Shown here piece by piece: positions 24,606 through 35,577 of a stretch of DNA of 64,000 nt. Location of the stretch: assembly GCA_026874595.1 (NCBI GenBank), contig CM049312.1:47929429-47993428 (forward strand), in the 5' to 3' direction. The first letter of the stretch is position 1. Every line of letters starts with the position of its first letter. This stretch comes from Sipunculus nudus. Taxonomy: Eukaryota > Annelida > Sipuncula > Golfingiida > Sipunculidae. Below the pieces are notes generated by a model that had not been told where the DNA came from, did not search any database, and was given only the letters and a program-made list of their open reading frames with translations. The position numbers were made by a program, and so were the translations under genes.

Positions 24606-25536
24606 AAACAAGGCCTACAGGCCTAATGCGAACCTGTGCATATGGATATACACCAGGTGTAACGCTTCAATGCTGAACCACTACTTTTCATATATATGAA
24701 CAATGGCAAGTACTAAACATTTTGAACAAGAAACAATACACAAACATCACTGCTGAAATTCTGGCATGGGTGCACACAACACAAAAATTTTTGTAGGTGG
24801 CACCACCAGTCTTGTATACGACAAAGCTATTTGACATGTATAAATATGCCCAATTTCAGGCTGATATATCAAATTCTTCCATAGAATTAAGCAGGCACTT
24901 AGATGTGCAGTTAGAAAAAAAATAAACAAAATCCGATTTTGGTTTTTTGGATGACTGATGTGAACAAATGTGAACAGTTGGTAGTTTCTCAACCTATATA
25001 AGATACAGACACAATCTTGGCCTGTCTGTTTACACATACTGAAAGACTTAGGCTAAAATGTTTTTTTTCAAGCTGACAAATTCATAAGCATTTTATCAAA
25101 ATATCGAGAATAATAAAAGATGCAGTTCTTTCATTGTTAAAGGTCCAGTAATTCTGCATATGACTAAATTCCGCTTCCCATAACTCGGCCAATAGTCACT
25201 GAACTGAGACCATTTGAACAAACTTCAGAATGCACTACCCTAGGAACATTTCTATCTTGTATCTTATTGGAGAACTTTACATACAACACAAGGCAGGTAT
25301 TGTTCTAAGACCGAACTACTTTATTATCATCCGCTGTGTATTCATGAGCATTAGTAATCTGATATATATATGTTGATGTATACTGATAGAGTTTTTTTAG
25401 ATGACTAATTTTTTGCATAAAATTTCATGATGCTAACTCTTGGCATTTTCAAGATAGTATGGGTTAATGTACAGACGACGGACAACAGATGCCTGATGAC
25501 CCCACACCATCGCATAGGCTCACAGGTTCGCTAAAA
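24606..25536 (-). mobile_element. HL-III element on the minus strand, perfect STIRs
   Basis: Read on the minus strand, the head TTTTTAGCGAACCTGTGAGCC is at 25536 and the tail CACAGGTTCGCATTAGGCCTGTAGGCCTTGTTT ends at 24606; both are given here only as landmarks. The STIR GCGAACCTGTG and its inverse (24628-24638 and 25521-25531) match in all 11 bases. The terminal hairpin is AGGCCT-GT-AGGCCT. At 931 bp it is the shortest complete HL-III copy and lacks the long arrays. It interrupts interior sequence in a T/A run (GATTATTTGCA/ATAGGTGCAA). Confidence 0.75.
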
Positions 25537-26674
25537 ATAGGTGCAATTGAACAAATGTGTAAACTACTGAACTGTCAACAATTTATCAAAAAAGCCAACC
25601 AGTGATCATGGTAAAAATATACATCTTATGGTCACAAACTGCTCACATGCTTCAATTTTAACATTAGGAAATGCATGGTTTGGTCACAAAATATCATTTG
25701 CAAAAATTTCTTACTCATCAATACAAACCAATCATGTGGCCTACATTACCTTTTCCTTTTAGACTTTATCTCCATTTGATATTATTTTAGATTTTTACCT
25801 TCACAGTTACTCTACCAAGGCAGCGGAAGTCTAAAGAAGCTATTGATTTTCCCCCTGCCTGGTTTGGCCGTTTATGATACACTTAGACACCAGTTGGTGG
25901 ATCGTTGTCTGGCAGCCAACCAAATGCCAGTTAACAAACACTCGACATGCATCATGGCTCTGCCCATAGCTGTGCTTCAAGTGCACTGAAGTGGTTACTC
26001 TTAGTAAAAAATAGTCAAATCCTGCATCATCAACCAATGTGATTATGACATTACGACAATGTTAGCGTGGCCATATATCTGTTTGCTAGCAAAACGGAAA
26101 CCAGCCACCAAGGTGTGCACGAAGCCATTGTTGTTACATTTCGTTTGAATTACAGCTCACCGTTCCTATGTGCACTAAGACCGGAGCAAACCACATGTCA
26201 GGCCATTCTCTCTGAGCCTGTGCCACTGACTGTGGCCTCTTCAATGGTTGCCGGGGTGATGAGCTGTCACTCATTCAAATGTAACAACAGTTGCTTTGTG
26301 TATTCCTTACTTGGCTAGTAAACCATCTTGCTGGCAACATGGCCTGATAATTATGTAGATTCCTTGTCGCATCAGTTGTGTGTCGCATATCAGGCATTGT
26401 TTACCTGCATTCAAGAGGACCACAACTATTAATGGAATAAGTTTGTGTTCTAGCTCATACACAATGGATTCTTCAACCCCAAAATAATTTGCCAACAGCA
26501 TTTATATCTGATTGGACCAAAAGTTCACCCCTCTGGTGTAGTGACTCAGGATATGAGGTCATAACAAACAGCGCTTATGATATAGGTAGTAGGCCTATAG
26601 ATAAAGTGCTGTGTAAAGAGTGTACTTCAAGGTCCAACTTCAGCTGGGCACAGTGACCCATGGGTCCCTTGTTA
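25537..26674 (+). mobile_element. HL-II-type tail segment, split by an insertion
   Basis: 25545-25803 aligns with 3535-3800 and with the reverse of 57066-57350. After an 819-bp insertion it resumes at 26623 with TTCAAGGTCCAACTTCAGC and ends with CAGCTGGGC, GACCCATGGGTC and CCTTGTT (26640-26673). Confidence 0.6.
25804..26622. mobile_element. Candidate non-autonomous hAT-like insertion, 819 bp
   Basis: The segment interrupts TTACCTTCAAGGTCAACTTC, which is continuous (inverted) at 57060-57080. The left flank ends TACCTTCA (25796-25803) and the right flank begins TACTTCA (26623-26629), consistent with an 8-bp target duplication that lost one base. It begins CAG and ends GTG, as hAT elements do, but the terminal inverted repeat is weak beyond the first bases. 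The longest ORF inside (26067-26318) resembles nothing I know. Confidence 0.45.
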
Positions 26675-29600
26675 GTCTTTGCATTCCCCATTCTGTCTGT
26701 CTGTCCTATTTCAATTTATGGCAAGCGCTCAACCTATGGTGGTGTTGTTTTAGATTTTTAGCGAACCTGTTAGCTAATGGGATGGTGCGGCGTCGTACGT
26801 CGTGCATCACCAAATTTTTTGCAAATAATCAGTCATCCAAAAAACTATATCGGATTTTGTTTATTTTTTTTTCTTACTGCATTTTCTTAGATTTTATAGG
26901 GAAAAAGCTAAAAAAGCTTTAACAATCTTCTTGTCCGAAACTGTCCAGCCAAATTGTCCAATATTTCACAGAAATGATCCCTTGAACAATCTTTCTCAAG
27001 TTTGTTCGAATGGTTCCAGTTCATAGATTTTTGGCCGAGTTACAGGAGGTTGAACTTAGTCATCTGTCCAAAAAAGCACACTAAAATTAAAATCTCAGAA
27101 ACGGCTAGAGCTATAATCACCAAATTTTATACCAATGTTTGTCACATATGTAATATCTGATTTTGTGGTATTGGTGGCGCCACCTACATTGATGTGTTTT
27201 TTACAAGCGAAAATGTAATTTTAAACTCTTCTAGCTTATACACTGATTTATGATGAAACTGTTAAGCTGATTGGTTTAAACTTTACAAGAATTATTCTAT
27301 AGTAGGGTTCTGCCAGTTTTATAAGAATAGATTGGGTAAATACAGTTTTAAATAAGCATTGTAGCCAATTGAAAAAGGCTTTCTGTATTTGAAAACAGAT
27401 TTGACAATAAGATGAGTTTCAGCAGCCAAGTCAAGAGGTCACTCAGTACAAACAGGTGGGGTCCAGACATCACCATGGCAACTGACCTGGCCAGGGGGTG
27501 GGGTGGGGGTGTCAAGACAATGTGTCTAGATGTCTAGACACAGCGTCTAGATGTCTGGACACAATGTTTAGATGCAGAATTCCCAGATTATTGGAACTAT
27601 ATCTTTCAACTGTTTGAAAAAACTTGGTTTGCATTTTATGCGAATCGGGTTTATCATCAGGTCACATGTGAACTGCTGCACCCTCATTTTTTGTTGACCT
27701 CTGACCTTTCCTTGCTGCCCAGCATTCATTTGTGTGTCTGTTTCCACACATAAACTCGCATATCTCAAGAACCGTTTGACCGATCAGGCTAAAAATTTTG
27801 CACAAATGTAGCCCTTTGATAGCTTAATAACATACAATAAAAACGGTGGCGCCACCTGCAACCATTTTTGCACAGCTTCCATCTGTTCATCTGCCTTGGG
27901 ATAATATCACTCATATCTCAGCAATGGTTTGACTTTTCCACCTGAATTTTTGCAGGTTTATACATCCTGGACAGGGTTCTCGATTTTATGACAGGTGGCG
28001 CCAACTACATTCATGTTTACTCTGCAGACATCCAAGCTCATATCTCAGAAACCGTTTGACCGATTGGGCCAAAATTTTGCATGTATATAGATCTCACATA
28101 GCTCTTCATCATAGGCAAAAGAGGTGGCGCCACCTGCAACCATTTATGCACAGCACCCATCTGTTCATCCGCCTTGGGATAAAATCACTCATATCTCAGC
28201 AGTGGTTTGACTTTTCTACCTGGAATTTTGCAGGTTTATACATCCTGGACAGCTTTCACGATTTATGACAGTTGGCACCACCTACATTCACGTTTACTCT
28301 ACAGAAATCCAAGCTCATACCTCGGGAACTGTTAGACCAATCATGCCCAAAATTTTGCATGTGTATAGATCTCACATAGCTCTTCATCATAGGCAAAACT
28401 GATGGGACCACCTGCAACCATTAATGCACAGCACCCATCTGTTCATCTGCCTTGGGATAAAATCACTCATATCGCAGCAGTAGTTTGACTTATCCACCTG
28501 AAATTTTGCAGGTTTATTCATCCTGGACAGCTTTCTTGATATTATGACAGGTGGGGCCACGTACATTCACTTTACTCTGCAGACATCCAAGCTCATATCT
28601 AGGGAACCGTTTGACCAATTGGGCCAAAATTTTTCATGTGTATAGATCTCACATTGCTCTTCATCATAGGCAAAATAGGGGGCGCCAACTGCAACCATTT
28701 TTGCACAGCGTCCATCTGTTCATCTGCCTTGGGATAATATCACTCATATCTCAGCAGTGGTTTGACTTTTCCACCTGAAATTTTGCAGGTTTATACATCC
28801 TGGACAGCTTTTTCGATTTATGACAGGTGGCACACCTACATTCACGTTTACTCTACAGACATCCAAGCCCATACCTCGGGAACTGTTTGACCGATTGGGC
28901 CAAAATTTTTCATGTGTATAGATCTCACATAGCTCTTCATCATAGGCAAAACTGGTGGGACCACCTGCAACCATTTATGCACAGCACCCATCTGTTCATC
29001 TGCCTTGGGATAAAATCACTCATATCGTAGCAGTAGTTTGACTTATCCACCTGAAATTTTGCAGGTTTATTCATCATGGATAGCTTTCTTGATATTATGA
29101 CAGGTGGGGCCACGTACATTCACTTTACTCTGCAGACATCCAAGCTCATACCTCGTAGGGAACCGTTTGACCAATTGGGCCAAAATTTTTCATGTGTATA
29201 GATCTCACATTGCTCTTCATCATAGGCAAAATTGGTGGCGCCACCTGCAACCATTTTTGCACAGCATCCATCTGTTCATCTGCCTTGGGATAATATCACT
29301 CATATCTCAGCAGTGGTTTGACTTTTCCTCCTGAAATTTTGCAGGTTTATACATCCTGGACAGCTTTCTCGATTTATGACAGGTGGCACCACCTACATTC
29401 ACATTTACTCTACAGACATCCAAGCTCATACCTCGGGAACTGTTTGACCGATTGGGCCAAAATTTTGCATGTGTATAGATCTCACATAGCTCTTCATCAT
29501 AGGCAAAACTGGTGGGGCCACCTGCAACCATTAATGCACAGCACCCATCTGTTCATCCCCCTTGGGATAATATCACTCATATCTCAGCAGTGGTTTGACT

Positions 29601-30510
29601 TTTCCACCTGAAATTTCGCAGGTTTATACAGCCTGGATAGCTTTCTCGATTTATGACAGATGGCGCCACCTACATTCATGTTTACTCTGCAGACATCCAA
29701 GCTCATATCTCAGGAACTGTTTGACCGATTGGGCCAAAATTTTGCATGTATATAGATCTCACATAGCTCTTCATTATATGCAAAACCTGAGGCGCCACCT
29801 GCAACCATTTATGCACAGCATCCATCGGTTCATCTGCCTTGGTGTTAAATCACTCATATCTCAGCAGTGGTTTGACATATTTACCTGAAATTTTGCAGGT
29901 TTATACATCCTGGAAAGCTTTCTTGATTTTATGATAGGTGGCACCACCTACATTCAGGTTTACCCTGCTGACATCCAAGCTCATATCTTGGGAAACGTTT
30001 GACTGATTGGACCAAAATTTTGCATGTGTATAGATCTCACATAGCTCTTCATCATAGGCAAAAGTGGTGGCGCCATCTGCAACCATTTATGCACAGCGTC
30101 CATCTGTTCATCTTCCTTGGGATAAAATCACTCTTATCGCAGCAGTAGTTTGTCTTATCCACCTGAAATTTTGCAGGTTTATTCATCCTGGACAGCTTTC
30201 TTGATATTATGACAGGTTGGGCCACGTACATTCACTTTACTCTGCAGACATCCAAGCTCATATCTAGGGAACCGTTTGACCAATTGGGCCAAAATTTTTC
30301 ATGTGTATAGATCTCACATAGCTCTTCATCATAGGCAAAATTGGTGGCGCCAACTGCAACCATTTTCGCACAGCGTCCATCTGTTCATCTGCCTTGGGAT
30401 TATATCACTCATATCTCAGCAGTGGTTTGACTTTTCCACCCAAAATTTTGCAGGTTTATACATCCTGGACAGCTTTCTCGATTTATGACAGGTGGCACCA
30501 CCTACATTCA

Positions 30511-33187
30511 CAGTGTTGCTCCTAGGCATGAAAAGCAAAGGGACACCGGGCCCCTTTATGTAATTTCTGAGGGACACACCAAAATTAGGTGGGGACAATG
30601 TCTTTGAGGCAAAATATTATCTTTAAATAATCTATGTAATATGAATGTAGTATGTTTTGGGCATTTGGAATAAATTATTATTTTTTGTAAAGGTTGGAAT
30701 CGTTACATGTTTTACATGTAATCACTTATAAGTCCAATAAAACTGAAGGCAATAGAATTCATGTCTCAAGATCATTAATAACGGTACATTGATGTACAGA
30801 TTGCAAAGTGGTGAAATACAATCATGTTCATTGCTAATTGAGGAATCGCGCAACAACTGGTGCCATTCAAAGTGGCAAATCAATATCGAAACTTAATGTT
30901 GTGAACAACTCAATACGGATAAAGGATATACACATTTAGGCAGGGGTTTATTCATTGTCGTTAAATTTTATAAGAATAGGTTATTCAGAAAGTCGGCCGT
31001 GCTAGCGTAAGTTGCCGTGGTACGATGAGAATTTTGCTGCCGGCGTCACCATATTACATAATTTTTTGTATGAAAGTATGAAAGGAATAATCGTCGAAAT
31101 TTCGGTTCCCACGACGTGTCATTTATGCGTTGGCGGTGCCGTGCAACGATGTTTGGCCTACATGTCAGCCGGGAAAGTTTGCGGCCGGCGCTACATTATT
31201 AGGCCTATAATTCTAAAGCAAGTATCAAAAGACCAGACACCACAATTTCTTTTAAAAAATAAAACATTCGAACTACTTAAATCAGAAACTGAATCTTTCT
31301 GTCCGTATATACCCGTGTTAGCCTATATGTACGTCGCCGTGGAAACAATGTCAGCTTATCCGGGAAAATATGCTGCCGACGCAGCAGCAGCTTAAACTAC
31401 TAGTTCAACCAGTAACAAACGATTAAATGTCCATATTATTGGTCAGAGAAAATGAAAAACAACCAACAACGAAATAGTTGGGTTCTTCTTAGTTATGACA
31501 TTTTCATATCAATTAAACCGCGATATTGAAGTAATTCAGTCAGGAGAAACATCGCACTTTCATCGAAGTATATTCCCGGGCTTGGGCTTCTTTATACATA
31601 CCGGGGAACAGAGAGATCACTAGCTGCATTTAATGCGGCGGTATCCAGGACTCTGGATACCGCCGCATAAAAAGCTTCAAAGTAAACTGGAGAACTTCAA
31701 ACCCTTGTCGGAAAAAAAATCGTGTAAAATCAAATCGTGCGTTTATGACAAGGAAACTTGACAAAGTAATCTAAGGGAGATACAGTACTTTATGCAAATG
31801 ACCAAGAAATTCAGCTAAATATTATGTTTTAGTATGTAAACAAGACTCACTTTTAAAACTTTGCAACCCTTGCGCTTGAAACTGTCTCAGAATCTGAAAC
31901 AATGAACTGCGTGACCTTTTCTCGCTGAGCCAAGACGGCCCGTTACCACTGGTTACACAGGCGGCTGCCGGCCAGCCGTCGCTGGGGGGAACCCAGAGCA
32001 AACATCGTTCCCCGTGTATCACTGTTTATTAGGATAATACATATTCTTCTAATCAACATTTAAAGTGGACAAACACTGTCTAAGTGGTATGTTATATGTG
32101 TATTTGATAAGTATATCTTTATTTCTTAACTAATACGAAATTTTCAGACGAAATATAAGAATTTAATTGTCATGTGGAATGTCTCCAGTTTCCTCAAATC
32201 ATCTTCTAGGGCTCTCGCACAGCGTAGCGTAGTAAGAGAGGACGTTTGCTAGGGCTAAGAGATCACGTGTCCATGAGCCTTGAAAACTACGAGGAAGTTC
32301 CCATTCAAACCATAGTCATATGCCTATGATTCAAATTAAACGTTCAGTCCAGAATAGAAATATGCAAATATAGAAAAAAGAGCGGCCGTCGATTGGCTTG
32401 TCTTCCGTGAAACGGTGTCACGACAGGCATAAACCGGTAGTTTGAGATTGTGGGAGACCTGAACTGAGTTGCTTTGAGCGAAATAATCGTTTGAGCAATT
32501 CTAATCACGTCATCTGAGGCATTTTAATGTAATTTATATGATCATCCTGGTGTAATTCTTAACTGTATATACGCTGTTGAGAACTGCTTGACATCATGAA
32601 ATAAGAACATTTTGAAATGCTGGGGAGGCGCGTTTCCAACCCTATTTTGCGGATTATCTTTTAGGGGAAATGTCGTTAAGATTGATCATGTCGGCCGTGG
32701 GCGCACTTTCTAAACTTCATTTAATAAATAAATATACATTTTTTTCATATTAATTTATAAATGATTAAAATGCATCTTAATGTGAGATTATGTAGGCTAA
32801 ACAACAACCGGTCGAGCACTGGACGCTGGCTTGCCGCTATTCCGACCACAAGACCATCGATCTCTTCAGTGTATATGCCACCCTTTCTTGTGTATGGACC
32901 AACCCTGAGGCGATGCATTCTTGACATTAATGGTGTTACCATTCAATCAGTGTCACAGTATGTGTATCATGTATTCCCGCAATTATGGTTTTATCAGAGA
33001 TTCCTACTGGAGGATTCCCGCAAATCTTTCATATAACTATGTTCATTTAAGGGTAGCATTTTTTAAACTTTTAGGGGACGCATGTGAAAATATTGCGTCC
33101 ACATGGGCGCGCTTGCCTAGAAACAAAGGGATATGGCCAAAAATATTGCGGCATTGCCGCAATGCCGCACTCTAGGAGCAACACTGC
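30511..33187. mobile_element. Non-autonomous DNA transposon, 15-bp perfect TIRs, hAT-like
   Basis: The left end CAGTGTTGCTCCTAG (30511-30525) is the exact inverse of CTAGGAGCAACACTG (33172-33186). The flanks rejoin as CTACATTCA/CGTTTACTC, the normal array unit. TTCA is repeated on both sides (30507-30510 and 33188-33191); a decayed 8-bp duplication TACATTCA is possible. A CAG start and CTG end fit hAT, but superfamily is not proven. Near the right end is hairpin GCGGCATT-GCCGC-AATGCCGC (33148-33168). Base composition is richer in CpG than the array. The ORF at 31012-31395 shows no transposase features. Confidence 0.75.
31633..31668. repeat. Perfect 16-bp-arm hairpin inside the transposon
   Basis: ATGCGGCGGTATCCAG and CTGGATACCGCCGCAT are exact inverse copies around the 4-base loop GACT. 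It lies near the middle of the 30511-33187 element. It could be a cruciform-prone site, a remnant of a palindromic insertion, or part of an internal terminus. No terminator meaning is implied in this eukaryotic context. Confidence 0.85.
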
Positions 33188-34865
33188 TTCACGTTTACTC
33201 TACAGACATCCAAGCTCATACCTCGTAGGGAACCGTTTGACCAATTGGGCCAAAATTTTTCATGTGTATAGATCTCACATTGCTCTTCATCATAGGCAAA
33301 ATTGGTGGCGCCACCTGCAACCATTTTTGCACAGCGTCCATCTGTTCATCTGCCTTGGGATAATATCACTCATATCTCAGCAGTGGTTTGACTTTTCCAC
33401 CTGAAATTTTGCAGGTTTATACATCCTGGACAGCTTTCTCGATTTTATGACAGGTGGCACCACCTACATTCACGTTTACTCTACAGACATCCAAGCTCAT
33501 ACCTCGGGAACTGTTTGACCGATTGGGCCAAAATTTTTCATGTGTATAGATCTCACATAGCTCTTCATCATAGGCAAAACTGGTGGGGCCACCTGCAACC
33601 ATTAATGCACAGCACCCATCTGTTCATCACCCTTGGGATAATATCACTCATATCTCAGCAGTAGTTTGACTTTTCCACCTGAAATTTTGCAGGTTTATAT
33701 ATCCTGGACAGCTTTCTCGCTTTATGACAGGTGGCACCACCTACATTCACGTTTACTCTACAGACATCCAAGCTCATATCTAGAGAACCGTTTCACCGAT
33801 TGGGCCAAAATTTTGCATGTGTATAGATCTCACACAGCTCTTCATCATAGGCAAAACTGGTGGCGCCATCTGCAATGATTTATGCACAGCGTCCATCTGT
33901 TCATCTGCCTTGGGATAAAATCAGTGGTTTGACTTATCCACCTGAAATTTTGCAGGTTTATACATCCTGGACAGCTCTCTTGCACAAATGTAGCCCTTTG
34001 ATAGCTTTATAACATACACTAAAAATGGTGGCGCCACCTGCAACCATTTTTTCACAGCGTCCATCTGTTCATCCCCCTTGGGATAATATCACTCATATCT
34101 CAGCAGTGGTTTGACTTTTCCACCTGAAATTTTGCAGGTTTATACAGCCTGGATAGCTTTCTCGATTTATGACAGATGGCGCCACCTACATTCACCTACA
34201 TACATAGGCAAAACTGGTGGCGCAATCTGCAACCATTTATGCACAGCGTCCATCTGTTCATCTGCCTTGGGATAAAATCAGTGGTTTGACTTATCCACCT
34301 GAAATTTTGCAGGTTTATACATCCTGGACAGCTCTCTTGATTTTATGACAGGTGGCGCCACCTACTTTCAGGTTTACTCTGCAGACATCCACGCTCATAT
34401 CTCGGGAACTGTTTAACGGATTGGGCCTTGGGATAAAATCACTCATATCTCAGCAGTGGTTTGACTTATCCACCTGAACTTTTGCAGGTTTATACATCCT
34501 GGACATTTTTTTCGATTTTACGAGGTGATTTTAGGTGGCACCACCTACATTCATGTTTAGGCTGCAGACATCCATGCTAATATGCAACACACCTCACTCT
34601 TTTCCCCTTGCCACTTAATCCATGCCTCACTTCACCCGTCTCACTCTGATTTCTGCTGATACTTATAGTCGCTTGTTGACTACCCATATTCTAGTTTTAA
34701 AATGTCCTAGTCTGAAACTTCAGGTCCGAAATGTCCATTTTGCTGAAATCATAATGACTAAGGTAGCTATGCAGGACTTAAAAGGATCAATAATAAATTT
34801 TAAAAATAAACCTCCATTCACACTCCCAAACTTTGCACAGGTTCGCATTAGGCCTGTAGGCCTTG

Positions 34866-35577
34866 TTACCTTCAATGTCAACTTCAGCTGAGCACAGTGA
34901 TCCATGGGTCCCTTGTTTGCTAACTGTATTTAGTTATATTTTATAAGGAAAAGCTAAAAAACTTTAAAAATCTTCTTCTCAGAAACTCTAGCCAATTGTT
35001 CAATATTTCACAGAAATAATCTCTGAAACAATCACTCCCAAGTTTGTTCGAATGGTTCTGGTTTGGTTAATTTCAACCAAGTTACAGGAAGCTGAACTAA
35101 GTAATTTGGCCAAAAAAGGATACTAACATTACAATTTCAGAAAAGACTAGAGCTCTTATCATAAAATTTATGCAAATGTTGGTCACATGACTCATATTTG
35201 AAATTCAGGTACTGGTGGCGCCACCTGCATCAACCTGCATTTTTTGTACAGGGGTCATCTGTTATCAGTACATTTACCCAAAATTTCTCAGGAATGTCAC
35301 ATATCAAATGTTGTGGGATAGAGCTTTTTGTGGCGTTACCTGCATTAACTTACATTTTACTTGGGGAAAGCTTAAAAACCTTTGAAAATGTTTTTCTCTG
35401 AAAACATTTAGCCAAATTGTTAGTATTTCACAGAAATGATTCCAGAGACAAGCTTTGTTCAGATGGTTCAGTTTTGATGAATTTTGGCTGAGTTACAGGA
35501 ATTTGAACATTGTCATATCCCCAAGTAAGCATACTAACATAATAATCTCAGAAATGACAGGAGCTAGCATTACCAAG
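34866..35577 (+). mobile_element. HL-II-type tail followed by HL-III interior
   Basis: 34870-34917 is an HL-II tail variant (CTTCAGCTGAGCACAGTGATCC, ATGGGTCCCTTGTTT). From 34918, HL-III interior sequence follows (GGAAAAGCTAAAAAAC, GGTGGCGCCACC at 35215), as if resuming an older HL-III interrupted upstream. No gene. Confidence 0.5.

Larger units (their letters stand above)
27640..34694 (+). repeat. HL-I-type tandem array, about 290-bp period, head missing
   Basis: It begins inside the HL-I 5' part (GGTCACATGTGAACTGCTGC at 27659) without the TATCCGCC head. It ends with an HL-I tail: GCTGATACTTATAGTCGC then CTAG at 34691-34694. Units alternate GGTGGCGCCACCTGCAACC and GGTGGCACCACCTACATTC half-repeats with the landmarks CATATCTCAGCAGTGGTTTG and TTTATACATCCTGGACAGC. 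It is interrupted once, at 30511-33187. Short ORFs across it (for example 29318-29611) shift frame between units and are not genes. Confidence 0.75.
26758..34865 (+). mobile_element. HL-III element containing a headless HL-I array and a DNA transposon
   Basis: The head GCGAACCTGT is at 26761, in TTTTTAGCGAACC, followed by the GCGGCGTCGTACGTCGTGC stretch. The tail has CACAGGTTCGC (34836-34846), hairpin AGGCCT-GT-AGGCCT (34850-34863) and TGTT. HL-III 5' interior is readable to about 27200 (GGTGGCGCCACC at 27175). At 27481-27560 there is a G-rich stretch and the perfect inverted repeat GTGTCTAGA-TG-TCTAGACAC (27522-27541). HL-I-type arrays fill the middle. The HL-III 3' interior returns at 34695. 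Confidence 0.65.

Noticed and set aside
26067-26318. 83-codon ORF as a host gene
   Set aside because: It lies inside the 819-bp insertion, has no recognisable domain and no splice or conservation evidence.
31012-31395. 127-codon ORF inside the 30511-33187 transposon as a transposase
   Set aside because: No DDE, zinc-finger or dimerisation motif is visible, it is far too short, and its Ala-rich end comes from a CAG repeat.
28056-34900. Recurrent ORFs of 60-130 codons on both strands in the HL-I array
   Set aside because: Similarity follows the repeat unit, with frameshifts and stops between units and equal coding appearance on both strands. No initiation context or domain.
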